64,000 nucleotides of DNA from an uncultured Pelagibacteraceae bacterium (lineage in GTDB: Bacteria > Pseudomonadota > Alphaproteobacteria > Pelagibacterales > Pelagibacteraceae): assembly GCA_902524545.1 (NCBI GenBank), contig CABZDW010000001.1:78379-142378 (forward strand). The letters are read 5' to 3'. Shown here piece after piece: positions 1-8,155 of the stretch. The position numbers and the translations under genes were made by a program. The stretch's first letter is position 1; each line of letters begins with the position of its first letter. Under the pieces are notes generated by a model, which was not told where the DNA came from, made no database searches, and saw only the letters and a program-made list of their open reading frames with translations.

Positions 1-372
1 ATAGCAACGTCTGCTTATATGTTGAGTTTTTTTCCAAGACTCTTCAGTTATAGAATTTTGATTATTAACCTCACACTCAACTTTAACTCTTAGTTGTATC
101 TTTTCTTCTTTATCGTAGAAAACTAAAGAGGCATTCTTGTTATTTTTAAGTATATACACTTTTGGAGATCTTAAATCGGTGTGAAACTGTAAGAGCTTAC
201 TTTCTCTGTCTGATTTACGTAAGACAACTATTCTACCATCAACTTCATTTTGATGAGCGCAAATAAAAACTGGAATTCTAAATGGTGAACTTCTGTTGGT
301 TACAGCATCATCCAACATTGACCAATATTTGTTTTGAATTTCCTCTAAATCTTCATAGTACGCTGGCTGCAT
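1..372 (-). CDS. Pyridoxamine 5'-phosphate oxidase-like flavoprotein (C-terminal part outside window)
   Basis: The reading frame is open from an ATG at 372 down to base 1 (124 codons), so the C-terminus is missing. The translation starts MQPAYYEDLEEIQ and contains FHTDLRSPK and VFYDKEEKIQLRVK. This pattern (hTDxRSxK, then a 'fY ... QlRv' strand) is typical of the split-barrel FMN-binding fold of PNPOx-like proteins. Such proteins often oxidise pyridoxamine phosphate or use flavin or F420 in unidentified reactions; the specific substrate is not visible here. It starts 3 nt after the stop of the dehydrogenase gene upstream on the same strand, so the two are probably co-transcribed. Family assignment is fairly sure, function is not. 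Confidence 0.75.
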   Translation of the reverse strand, partial: MQPAYYEDLEEIQNKYWSMLDDAVTNRSSPFRIPVFICAHQNEVDGRIVVLRKSDRESKLLQFHTDLRSPKVYILKNNKNASLVFYDKEEKIQLRVKVECEVNNQNSITEESWKKTQHISRRCY

Positions 373-375
373 ACT

Positions 376-1245
376 TTACTTTCTAAATCTTTTTATTAAA
401 CTTGAAGTATCCCAACGATTACCACCCATTCCCTGTACTTCTTCGTAATATTTATCAACTAATTCAGTTACAGGTAACAATGAGCCATTATTTTTAGCTT
501 CATCCATTGCAATTTTTAAATCTTTTCTCATCCAATCAACTGCGAAACCAAAATCAAATTTATTATCAATCATAGTTTTATATCTATTTTCCATCTGCCA
601 AGATTGTGCTGCACCTTTTGAAATAACTTCAATTACATCCTCCATATTTAATCCAGCTTTCATTCCAAAATTAATAGCTTCAGATAAACCTTGTACTAAA
701 CCTGCAATACAAATTTGATTAACCATTTTCGCAAGTTGTCCATTTCCTGGACCACCAAGCAATTTCATTTTTTTACTATAACAATCAATTTTATCTTTTG
801 CTTTGTCAAAGTCAGTTTGATCACCACCAATCATAACTGTTAATGCACCATTTTCTGCGCCAGCTTGACCTCCTGATACTGGTGCATCTAGTGCACCAAA
901 TCCATTTTTTTTTGCATAAGAATGTATTTCTCTTGCAATTGTTGCTGAAGCAGTTGTGTTATCAATATAAACTGCACCTTTTTTAATTGTTTTAAATACA
1001 CCGTTGTCTCCAAAAGTAACCTCTCTTAAATCATTGTCATTTCCTACACATGTAAAAATGTATTCGGCATCCTTTGCAGCTTCGGATGGTGTGTCAGCTA
1101 TTTTACCTTTAAATTCTTTAATCCATTTTTCAGCTTTGGATTTTGTTCTGTTAAAAACAGTTACATTATGTCCACCTTTTGATATATAACCTGCCATTGG
1201 ATAACCCATGACACCAAGGCCTATGAAAGCAACATTACAACTCAT
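376..1245 (-). CDS. 3-hydroxyisobutyrate dehydrogenase family (beta-hydroxyacid dehydrogenase)
   Basis: 289 aa, the usual size for this NAD(P)-dependent family (3-hydroxyisobutyrate dehydrogenase, tartronate semialdehyde reductase and relatives). The N-terminal Rossmann motif GLGVMG is at residues 9-14. The substrate loop DAPVSGG is at about 120-126, and the catalytic lysine is K173 in GNGQLAKMVNQ, with N177 following. The family oxidises a beta-hydroxyacid to its semialdehyde or runs the reverse reaction. Which acid is used cannot be decided from sequence; GlxR-like 2-hydroxy-3-oxopropionate reductase is the main alternative. It starts 11 bp from the divergent MFS gene, so both promoters must share or invade coding sequence. 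The PNPOx-like gene follows on the same strand. Confidence 0.85.
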   Translation of the reverse strand: MSCNVAFIGLGVMGYPMAGYISKGGHNVTVFNRTKSKAEKWIKEFKGKIADTPSEAAKDAEYIFTCVGNDNDLREVTFGDNGVFKTIKKGAVYIDNTTASATIAREIHSYAKKNGFGALDAPVSGGQAGAENGALTVMIGGDQTDFDKAKDKIDCYSKKMKLLGGPGNGQLAKMVNQICIAGLVQGLSEAINFGMKAGLNMEDVIEVISKGAAQSWQMENRYKTMIDNKFDFGFAVDWMRKDLKIAMDEAKNNGSLLPVTELVDKYYEEVQGMGGNRWDTSSLIKRFRK

Positions 1246-1256
1246 AATTTTTTAAT

Positions 1257-2462
1257 ATGTTTAAAAGTTTAAGTTTAAAAGTAATCGTATTTGGTTTTAT
1301 ATTTACATTTTTTTCCAGTTTTGGACAGAGTTTTTTTCTTGGTCTTTTTAACTCTAGTATACGAGAAGCATTATCTATTACCCAGGGACAATTTGGAACA
1401 ATTTATGCATCTGCAACATTACTAAGCAGCTTTTTATTAATTTGGGTTGGAAAAAAAATAGATGATATCAATATATTTAAATTTGCTTTTTTTGTAACAA
1501 TACTTCTGTCCTTCTCATGTTTTTTCTTTTCAAAAATTTCTTCAATAATCTTTTTATTTATTGCAATTTTTTTAATGAGATTTTCAGGTCAAGGTATGAT
1601 GTCTCATACTGCAACAACAACAATATCTAGATATTTTACAAAATCTAGAGGTAAAGCTTTAAGCACAAGTTGGTTTGGTCTCTCTACTGCTGAATTTATA
1701 CTACCTGTTTTAATTGTATATCTACTAACTATAACTTCTTGGCAAAATTTATGGATGTATATTTCAATATTAGTTTTGATTTTTCTTCCAATAACTTCCT
1801 TTATTTTAGTTAAGAACTTAAACTTTGAGTCTAGAGAGAAGACAAACCAAAAAGAATTTAATGAAAAAATAAAACAATGGAAAAGAATAGATGTTTTGAA
1901 GGATTACAGATTTTATATAGTTTGTTTGAATATGTTAGCGATGCCATGGATTGCAACTGGCGTGTTTGTTTATCAATCTTTCATTTCAGAGTCTAAAGGG
2001 TGGGGTACTTATGTAATTGCTCAATCTTTTATGGTTTATTCAATTTTATCAGTATTAACTCTATTAATTGCAGGATTTTTAATTGATAAATTTACGAGTA
2101 GAAAATTACTAATTTTTATGAATATTCCGTTATTAATTTCTACTGTAGTTCTTATGTATTTTGATGTTTCATTCTCTGCTTTTGTATTTTTAGGTCTAAT
2201 TGGTATTTCAAATGGACTTGCAAACGTTCTAGGTTCATCAACTTGGGCAGAAATTTACGGTGTAAGATATATTGGTTCAATTAAAGCTTTGACAACAGCT
2301 TTAATGGTTTTTTCTACTGCTTTTGGCACTGCTTTATTTGGAACATTAATAGATATTGGATTTACGATAGAGCAGATAGCCTTAATATCTTTTATATATA
2401 TTGCCTTATCAGCGGCTCTTTTATTCTTTGTTAAAAACAAGCTAAATCCAGAGTATTTATAA
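1257..2462 (+). CDS. Major facilitator superfamily (MFS) transporter
   Basis: 401 aa with about twelve hydrophobic segments spread over the whole length and a charged central loop (around residues 185-212, ESREKTNQKEFNEKIKQWKR). This is the standard 6+6 helix layout of an inner-membrane MFS carrier. The stretch FGQSFFLGLF near the N-terminus and GQGMMSHTATTTISRYF in the first half resemble monocarboxylate or oxalate/formate-type carriers, but this is only a resemblance and the substrate is unknown. It is divergent from the beta-hydroxyacid dehydrogenase, so export or uptake of a related organic acid is a reasonable but untested idea. Confidence 0.8.
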   Translation: MFKSLSLKVIVFGFIFTFFSSFGQSFFLGLFNSSIREALSITQGQFGTIYASATLLSSFLLIWVGKKIDDINIFKFAFFVTILLSFSCFFFSKISSIIFLFIAIFLMRFSGQGMMSHTATTTISRYFTKSRGKALSTSWFGLSTAEFILPVLIVYLLTITSWQNLWMYISILVLIFLPITSFILVKNLNFESREKTNQKEFNEKIKQWKRIDVLKDYRFYIVCLNMLAMPWIATGVFVYQSFISESKGWGTYVIAQSFMVYSILSVLTLLIAGFLIDKFTSRKLLIFMNIPLLISTVVLMYFDVSFSAFVFLGLIGISNGLANVLGSSTWAEIYGVRYIGSIKALTTALMVFSTAFGTALFGTLIDIGFTIEQIALISFIYIALSAALLFFVKNKLNPEYL

Positions 2463-2470
2463 AATTTTCC

Positions 2471-2499
2471 TTGATTTTTTAAACTTCACTGTGTAGATA
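2471..2499 (+). promoter_or_regulatory. Possible promoter giving a leaderless rpoZ mRNA
   Basis: A TTGATT hexamer at 2471-2476 is followed after 17 bp by TAGATA at 2494-2499. The -10 box is weak (about 3 of 6 matches). If used, transcription would begin about 7 bp downstream, at or next to the A of the rpoZ ATG (2506). There is no Shine-Dalgarno motif in this 43-bp gap, which fits a leaderless start. Confidence 0.35.
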
Positions 2500-2505
2500 T
2501 TCCGC

Positions 2506-3039
2506 ATGGCTAGAGTTACCGTAGAAGATTGCATAGATAAAGTAGACAGTCCTTACGAGTTAGTTTTGGTAGCTAAAGAGAGAGCAACTCAACTTAATAC
2601 TGGTATAGAACCCACTTTAGATAAAGATAATGACAAAAACACTGTCATTGCTTTAAGAGAAATTGCAGAGGAAAATATTAAAGTAAAAGACCTTACTCAA
2701 AGTGCAGTTTATAAATTAAGAAAACATGTAGAGCAGGTTGATGATGGAGCCGAAGATGATGATGAAGTAGGTGATGATTTTGAAAGTTTATACAAAGGCG
2801 AAATTTCAAAAAGTGGGACACCTATTTTACCATCGAAGAGAGCGAGAAAGACACCAGAGAAAATACAAGTTTCAAATGACGATTTAGCAGAGTTATCACA
2901 AACAGCCAAGCCGGATATCGATACATCGGCAACTGACGAAACTGGAGAAGAACAAGGTGATGTTTCACTAGAGGAAGTTAATGAAACAGAAAATCAAACT
3001 TCTGAACAAGAAACTTCTAACGAGACTGAAAATAATTAA
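2506..3039 (+). CDS. rpoZ: DNA-directed RNA polymerase omega subunit with long acidic tail
   Basis: The N-terminus [28 protein letters not shown] pattern is the hallmark of the RNA polymerase omega subunit, which binds the beta-prime subunit and helps assemble the core enzyme. The conserved domain spans about residues 1-70 (including ATQLNTG and [14 protein letters not shown]). The protein is 177 aa, roughly twice the E. coli length. The extra C-terminal 100 residues are low complexity, very acidic and rich in Glu, Asp, Asn and Thr, ending in SNETENN. Alphaproteobacterial omegas often have a C-terminal extension, but this one is long. The stop codon overlaps that of the convergent CoA-transferase by 4 nt. 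Confidence 0.92.
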   Translation: MARVTVEDCIDKVDSPYELVLVAKERATQLNTGIEPTLDKDNDKNTVIALREIAEENIKVKDLTQSAVYKLRKHVEQVDDGAEDDDEVGDDFESLYKGEISKSGTPILPSKRARKTPEKIQVSNDDLAELSQTAKPDIDTSATDETGEEQGDVSLEEVNETENQTSEQETSNETENN

Positions 3040-4178
3040 GTAAATTCTTTTAAAATTTTTCCCCTATGCTCATCTAAATCAGGGATATCACCTCTAGTTT
3101 TTTCATCTTTATAGTTAGACATTTTAATTGGATTACCAGCTAATTTGAAATCTCCAATTCTTTTATGAAAGGCCTTGACAATCATATTTCTGGCATCTAC
3201 TTGAGGATTCTCTACCGCTTCTTTAATATTAAATATAGGACCACAGGGAATTTTCTCTTTTTCCATGTCACTAACCCATTCGTTGGTATTTCTAGTTAAT
3301 AGTTTTTTTTCAAGAATCACTTTAAGTTCATCCATGTTTTGTGCTCTAGATGAGTTGTCAGAAAATTTTGTATCTTTATTAATTTCAGGCATACCCAAAA
3401 GTTCGCAAAGTTTTTCGAAAAGTCTATCATTACCAGCCGCAATAATAATATAACTGTCTTTAGTTTTAAAAGCTTCGAATGGTGCAATTGATGGATGACG
3501 TGATCCCATTGGTTTTGGTATTTCATTTTTTGCCAAGTAACGAGCTATAGCATTTTCTAAAATCGCTATTTGACAATCAAGCATTGAAACATCTATGTAC
3601 ATACCTTTACCGGTTTTTTGTCTATCGTAAAGAGCTGCATTTATTCCAATTGCTGTAAACAAACCAGCTGTGATATCTCCAATTGATGTTCCTACTCTTG
3701 TTGGTTCTGAGTTAGGTTGACCGGTCACACTCATTAATCCGCCCATACCCTGAACAACCATATCATAAGCAGGCAGTTCTTTTAGAGGCCCAGTTTGTCC
3801 AAAACCGGAAGCAGATGCATAAATTAATTTTGGATATTTTTTATTTACATCTCGCCATCCGTATCCCCATTTTTCCAAAGTGCCTGGTTTAAAATTTTCA
3901 ACTAATATGTCAGCTTTTGATAAAATCTTATCAAAAATTTTTTTGTCTTCGTCTTTTTTTAAGTTAAGAGCAATACTCTCTTTACCTCTATTTAGTGACA
4001 TAAAATAAGCGGAGTAATCTTTTATGAATGGTCCAAATTTACGGGAATCATCACCAATTTCTGGAGCTTCAATTTTAATCACTCTTGCACCAAGATCAGA
4101 TAAAATCATCGTGCAATAGGGACCGACTAATACTCTCGTTAAATCAACAACTAGCAGGTTTTTTAAAGGTCCGTCCAT
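3036..4178 (-). CDS. Class III (CaiB/BaiF family) CoA-transferase
   Basis: 380 aa, normal for this family, which moves CoA between carboxylic acids through an aspartyl-CoA thioester. The start [24 protein letters not shown], the core [10 protein letters not shown] and [12 protein letters not shown] are classic for it. The probable catalytic aspartate is D168 in [10 protein letters not shown], equivalent to D169 of formyl-CoA transferase. The substrate pair (formyl-CoA/oxalate, succinyl-CoA to a dicarboxylate, mesaconyl and so on) cannot be told from sequence. It is convergent with rpoZ (4-nt stop overlap) and divergent from the TRAP operon, so it may act on the acid imported by that transporter; this is inference from position only. 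Confidence 0.88.
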   Translation of the reverse strand: MDGPLKNLLVVDLTRVLVGPYCTMILSDLGARVIKIEAPEIGDDSRKFGPFIKDYSAYFMSLNRGKESIALNLKKDEDKKIFDKILSKADILVENFKPGTLEKWGYGWRDVNKKYPKLIYASASGFGQTGPLKELPAYDMVVQGMGGLMSVTGQPNSEPTRVGTSIGDITAGLFTAIGINAALYDRQKTGKGMYIDVSMLDCQIAILENAIARYLAKNEIPKPMGSRHPSIAPFEAFKTKDSYIIIAAGNDRLFEKLCELLGMPEINKDTKFSDNSSRAQNMDELKVILEKKLLTRNTNEWVSDMEKEKIPCGPIFNIKEAVENPQVDARNMIVKAFHKRIGDFKLAGNPIKMSNYKDEKTRGDIPDLDEHRGKILKEFT

Positions 4179-4210
4179 GTAATTTCTATAATATTTGAGT
4201 TTTTGGCGAC

Positions 4211-4239
4211 TTGACTCTTATTAATAAGTTCATTTTAAT
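4211..4239 (+). promoter_or_regulatory. Promoter of the dctPQM TRAP operon, with a palindrome in the spacer
   Basis: TTGACT (-35, 5 of 6) at 4211-4216 and TTTAAT (-10, 5 of 6) at 4234-4239 are separated by exactly 17 bp. This is the best sigma-70-type match I saw in the first 10 kb. The spacer contains the perfect 12-bp palindrome CTTATTAATAAG (4217-4228), which could be an operator. The predicted start is near 4246, leaving a leader of about 28 nt with the ribosome site AGAGGG at 4261-4266. Confidence 0.6.
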
Positions 4240-4273
4240 CGAATTAATAAAAATAACAATAGAGGGAAAAATA

Positions 4274-5284
4274 ATGTTAAAAAAAATATCTTTATATTTA
4301 ACTTCATTAGTTTTTGTTTTTACTACTATTGGTTCTGCTTATGCTGTTACGCTAAAAGCTAGTCACCAATGGCCTGGAACACCAAGAGCTGATGGATCTT
4401 TCGACCCACGTCATGAAATGGTACAAATCATTGCTGACGAGGTAAAAAAAGCAAATGTTGGAATAGATATCAGAATTTATCCAGCTAAATCATTATACAA
4501 ACCTAAAGAACAGTGGAAACCAATGACAACTGGTCAATTGGATATTTCTGCTTTTCCATTAGCTTATGCATCTAAGTTCCATCCTGAATTTGATGCAACT
4601 TTAATGCCAGGAACTGTTAAAAATCACGATCACGCATTGAGATTCAATAAAGGTCCGATGATGACTGAGATTAAAAGAATTATTAACGATGCTGGCGTAG
4701 TAGTTTTATCTGATGCATGGTTAGGTGGTGGTTTTGCTTCAAAGTCAAAATGTATAAAAAATCCTAGTGATGCAAAAGGTCAAGTTATGAGAGCTGCGGG
4801 TAAAGCATTTAACCAAATGTTAGAAGCAGCTGGTGCTGGTATTCAAAGTATGCCATCATCAGAGATATACACAGGTTTACAGACTGGTGTATTAACTGGT
4901 GCAAATACTAGTTCAGGAAGTTTTGTAAGTTACAAAATTTATGAACAAGTTTCATGTGCAACTCCTCCAGGAAAATTTGGTCTATGGTTTATGTATGAGC
5001 CAATCCTTATGTCAAAAAAGTCTTTTGATGCTTTGAACTCTAAGCAACAAAAAGCTTTAATGAAAGCTGGAAAAGTTGCTGAGAAATATATGACAGCTCA
5101 AGTTGAAAACTTAGACAAAAAGTTTGAAGACGCTTATAAAGCTGCAGGCGTAAAATTAGTATATATGTCTGAAAAAGACCATGCTGCATGGGTAGAGATT
5201 GCAAAAAAATCTTCTCACAAAGCATTTGCTGATAAAGTTCCAGGTGGCGATAAGCTAATGGAAATGGCTTTAGCAGTTAAATAA
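4274..5284 (+). CDS. dctP: TRAP transporter solute-binding protein (DctP family)
   Basis: Periplasmic substrate-binding subunit of a tripartite ATP-independent transporter. The ATG at 4274 is chosen because AGAGGG lies 7 nt upstream and it yields a clean signal peptide (MLKKISLYLTSLVF...GSAYA, cleavage near residue 24). A longer frame from 4211 would translate through the promoter. The mature protein begins VTLKASHQWPGTP and carries the DctP features KSLYKPKEQW and a central QVMRAAGKAFNQML, whose Arg normally binds a substrate carboxylate. The expected substrate is therefore an organic acid, identity unknown. At 336 aa it has family-typical length. A terminator hairpin separates it from dctQ, which fits the need for excess binding protein. 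Confidence 0.92.
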   Translation: MLKKISLYLTSLVFVFTTIGSAYAVTLKASHQWPGTPRADGSFDPRHEMVQIIADEVKKANVGIDIRIYPAKSLYKPKEQWKPMTTGQLDISAFPLAYASKFHPEFDATLMPGTVKNHDHALRFNKGPMMTEIKRIINDAGVVVLSDAWLGGGFASKSKCIKNPSDAKGQVMRAAGKAFNQMLEAAGAGIQSMPSSEIYTGLQTGVLTGANTSSGSFVSYKIYEQVSCATPPGKFGLWFMYEPILMSKKSFDALNSKQQKALMKAGKVAEKYMTAQVENLDKKFEDAYKAAGVKLVYMSEKDHAAWVEIAKKSSHKAFADKVPGGDKLMEMALAVK

Positions 5285-5298
5285 AATAATATATAAAG

Positions 5299-5338
5299 AA
5301 CCCCTATTTAATTTGATTAAATGGGGGTTTTTTTTATG
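5299..5338 (+). terminator. Intrinsic terminator between dctP and dctQ whose 3' arm is also the dctQ ribosome site
   Basis: CCCCTATTTAA (5301-5311) pairs with TTAAATGGGGG (5317-5327), giving 11 bp with one G-T pair, around the loop TTTGA. A run of eight T follows (5328-5335), then the dctQ ATG at 5336. It has the form of a rho-independent terminator or attenuator. GGGGG in the 3' arm is the only Shine-Dalgarno-like sequence upstream of dctQ, 8 nt from its ATG, so folding would both end transcription and hide the ribosome site. Confidence 0.8.
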
Positions 5339-5830
5339 AAAAAAAAGTATCTTCAACTTTGTGATTTGATAGCTAAAGCATGTGGTGCCTTCGCTGTATT
5401 GGCATTGCTTTTATCAATATTAGTAATAGTTGAACTTGTTTTTGAAAGATATTTTTTTCAAAGAGCGATTACATGGCAAACAGAACTTGTCACAATGTTA
5501 TTAGTTGCTTCAACTTTTATAGGTAGTGTATACGTTTTAAGTGAAAAAGCTCATGTGAGCATGGAATGGATTTATGATTTTTTATCAAAAAAAAATATAA
5601 TTAGATTAAAAATTTTTACATCCTCAATAAGTTTACTTTTTTTCTTAATTTTATTTTATTTTGGATTTTTAATGTTCGAGGAAGCATTTACCAAAAACTA
5701 TTCCACAGGAACTGTCTGGGATCCACCATTATGGATACCATATTCATCAATGATGTTGGGAGCTTTACTAATGATATTACAGTATATCGCAGAAATTATA
5801 AAATTAACTGACGAAAAGGATTTTAAATAA
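5336..5830 (+). CDS. dctQ: TRAP transporter small permease subunit (DctQ)
   Basis: 164 aa with four predicted membrane helices, the layout of the small DctQ subunit that pairs with DctM. Motifs such as ITWQTELVTMLLVASTFIGSVYVL and HVSMEWIYDFL match the family (the 'tW..El....mv...f.G....l....Hv.v....' pattern). The ATG at 5336 is preferred; an in-frame ATG at 5321 lies inside the terminator hairpin and would add only five residues. Expression relative to dctP is probably reduced by that hairpin. dctM follows with no gap. Confidence 0.88.
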   Translation: MKKKYLQLCDLIAKACGAFAVLALLLSILVIVELVFERYFFQRAITWQTELVTMLLVASTFIGSVYVLSEKAHVSMEWIYDFLSKKNIIRLKIFTSSISLLFFLILFYFGFLMFEEAFTKNYSTGTVWDPPLWIPYSSMMLGALLMILQYIAEIIKLTDEKDFK

Positions 5831-7162
5831 ATGGATCCACTCATTATAGCATTGATAGTTGCAGTTTTTACTTTATTGGTACTTTTTTCTGGAATTCCAA
5901 TTGCTTTTGGTTTGAGTTTTGTTTCAATAGCTCTATTAGTTACATTTGAAGGTTTTCAAATGCTTGATGTCTTTGCTGAAACATTTTTTGCAGGACTAAA
6001 CTCTTTTGTTCTACTTTCTATACCAATGTTTATTTTAATGGGAATGGCCGTTGCCAACTCCCCAGCGGGAAAAGATTTATATACAGGATTAGATAGATGG
6101 CTTTGGAGAGTACCAGGAGGATTGGTAATTTCTAATATTGGAGCATGCTCAGTTTTTGCAGCTTTGAGTGGATCTAGTCCCGCAACTTGTGCTGCGATTG
6201 GAACAATGGGAATACCCGAAATGAGAAAAAGGGGATATTCGGATCAGATTGCAACAGGAACTATCGCAGCCGGTGGAACTTTGGGAGTTTTAATTCCTCC
6301 AAGTATTGTTTTAATTGTTTATGGAATTGCAACTGGTACGTCTATTGGAAGATTATTTTTATGTGGTCTTGTGCCTGGTTTTATGTTGGCGGGAATGTTT
6401 GCAATATGGGCTCTAATACATAGTTATTTTATTGATAAAGATGCAGCAAAAGCTCTAAGAAATAGAGTGAGACCAACTCTAAAAGAAAAACTCGAAGTTT
6501 TACCGAGAATTCTTCCTTTCCTAGCTATTATAGCAGGTGTTTTATATGTACTTTATGGAGGAGTCGCAACACCCTCAGAGGCATCTGGAGTAGGAGCATT
6601 TTTAGTTTTTGTATTAATTGCAGTTGTTTATAAAATTTACCAGCCAAAAAAGATTTGGAACATTGTTAAAGTTTCAATGAAAGAAAGTGTAATGATAATG
6701 TTCATTATTGCTGCCTCATATCTCTTTGCATTTACTCTTTCACAACTGTATGTAACTCAGTCTTTAGCACAGAGCATGGTTGAATTAAGCTCTAATAAAT
6801 GGGTTGTGTTTATGCTAATAAACATATTTCTATTAATAGCTGGTTTCTTTTTACCGCCAGTTGCAGTTATAGTAATGACTTCAGCAATATTATTACCAGT
6901 TATTACTACTTTAGGTTTTGACCCATACTGGTTTGCAATAGTATTTACAATCAATATGGAGATTGGCCTAATTACACCACCAGTTGGATTAAATCTTTAT
7001 ATTATAAAAGGAATTACCCCAGACGTTAGTTTGTCAGAAATTTTAAAAGGATCTATACCATTTATGATAATTATGGCTTTAGCTATAGTAATTTTATGTA
7101 TTTTTCCTGAGATTGTTACATGGTTCCCTGATAAAATAATGGGTAAAGACCTTGGATTCTAA
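5831..7162 (+). CDS. dctM: TRAP transporter large permease subunit (DctM)
   Basis: 443 aa, the normal length of the ion-coupled channel subunit of TRAP systems, with about 11-13 hydrophobic segments. The motifs LSIPMFILMGMAV, SGSSPATCAAIGTMGIPEM, GGTLGVLIPPSIVLIVYG and MEIGLITPPVGLNLYIIKG are diagnostic of DctM. With DctP and DctQ it imports an organic acid using a sodium gradient, which suits a marine oligotroph. Its start codon follows the dctQ stop directly, and its end overlaps the TTG start of dusA by 11 nt. Confidence 0.95.
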   Translation: MDPLIIALIVAVFTLLVLFSGIPIAFGLSFVSIALLVTFEGFQMLDVFAETFFAGLNSFVLLSIPMFILMGMAVANSPAGKDLYTGLDRWLWRVPGGLVISNIGACSVFAALSGSSPATCAAIGTMGIPEMRKRGYSDQIATGTIAAGGTLGVLIPPSIVLIVYGIATGTSIGRLFLCGLVPGFMLAGMFAIWALIHSYFIDKDAAKALRNRVRPTLKEKLEVLPRILPFLAIIAGVLYVLYGGVATPSEASGVGAFLVFVLIAVVYKIYQPKKIWNIVKVSMKESVMIMFIIAASYLFAFTLSQLYVTQSLAQSMVELSSNKWVVFMLINIFLLIAGFFLPPVAVIVMTSAILLPVITTLGFDPYWFAIVFTINMEIGLITPPVGLNLYIIKGITPDVSLSEILKGSIPFMIIMALAIVILCIFPEIVTWFPDKIMGKDLGF

Positions 7163-8153
7163 AAAAGAAATAAACAGAAAAATATCAGTTGCCCCAATGA
7201 TGGATTGCACAGATAGGCATGATCGTTTCTTTTTAAGACTGATGAGCAAAAATGTTATGCTCTATACTGAGATGGTTGCTACAAAATCAGCAATTCACGG
7301 TGATCGAAAAAAAATTTTATCTTATAGTCCTGAAGAAAAACCATTAGCTTTGCAAGTTGGTGGGTCTGATAAAAAAGAATTAGCAGAAGTAGCTAAAATT
7401 GCCGAGGATATGGGTTACGATGAAATTAACATTAACCTCGGTTGTCCTAGCAAAAAAGTTCAAAAAAATAAATTTGGTGCATGTTTAATAAAAGAACCTG
7501 ACTTGGTTGCTGAATGTATCAATTCAATGGTGAATGCTTGTAAAATACCTGTTACGGCAAAAACAAGAATTGGTTTTGATGATACAGAAAAATTTGATTA
7601 TTTAAATAATTTTATTCATAAAATGAAAGATGCTGGTTCAGAAACATTTATTTTGCATGCAAGAAAAGCAATTTTATCAGGTTTATCTCCAAAACAAAAT
7701 CTAAATATTCCAAAACTAAATTACAAAATGGTTTATGACATTAAACAAGAAAATCCTGATTTAGAAATAATTATAAATGGTGGAATTACAAAAGTTGAGG
7801 AAATTAAGAATCATTTGAAGTTTTGTGATGGTGTGATGATAGGAAGATCAATTTATCAAAATCCATATTCTTTAATAGAAATTGAAAAAGAAATATTCAA
7901 TACAAAGAGTAGTCCTACTAGAGAGCAAGTGGTAGAAAAACTTTTAGAGTATGCTGATAGAGAGGTAAAATTGGGAACAAAGATCAATCATATTATGAGA
8001 CATACCGTAGGTTTATATCATGGACAAGTTGGTTCTAAAGAATGGAAAAGATATTTAAGTGATAATATGATGGCAAGAGACTCTGATTTTCAAAAAACAA
8101 AACATATCATGACCATTGTTCAGAATAATGAGAAAGCAATTCAGACTAACTAA
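7152..8153 (+). CDS. dusA: tRNA-dihydrouridine synthase A
   Basis: 333 aa FMN enzyme that reduces uridines in the tRNA D-loop using NADPH. The N-terminal ISVAPMMDCTDRHDRFFLR is the DusA signature (E. coli FSVAPMLDWTDRH...). Later come ININLGCPSKKVQKNKFGACL, with the catalytic cysteine in FGACL, TAKTRIGFDD, and IINGGI. A TTG start at 7152 is used because the first ATG codons lie inside the conserved APMMD motif. The gene overlaps dctM by 11 nt and ends 2 nt before the TauE gene, so it may be read through from the TRAP operon. Confidence 0.93.
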   Translation: MDSKKEINRKISVAPMMDCTDRHDRFFLRLMSKNVMLYTEMVATKSAIHGDRKKILSYSPEEKPLALQVGGSDKKELAEVAKIAEDMGYDEININLGCPSKKVQKNKFGACLIKEPDLVAECINSMVNACKIPVTAKTRIGFDDTEKFDYLNNFIHKMKDAGSETFILHARKAILSGLSPKQNLNIPKLNYKMVYDIKQENPDLEIIINGGITKVEEIKNHLKFCDGVMIGRSIYQNPYSLIEIEKEIFNTKSSPTREQVVEKLLEYADREVKLGTKINHIMRHTVGLYHGQVGSKEWKRYLSDNMMARDSDFQKTKHIMTIVQNNEKAIQTN

Positions 8154-8155
8154 TA

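Noticed and set aside
4211..4273. An earlier TTG start for dctP
   Set aside because: It would place 21 residues before a clear signal peptide and would translate the promoter -35 and -10 boxes; the ATG at 4274 has a good ribosome site.
5321..5335. An earlier ATG start for dctQ
   Set aside because: It lies within the 3' arm of the terminator hairpin and adds only five unconserved residues.
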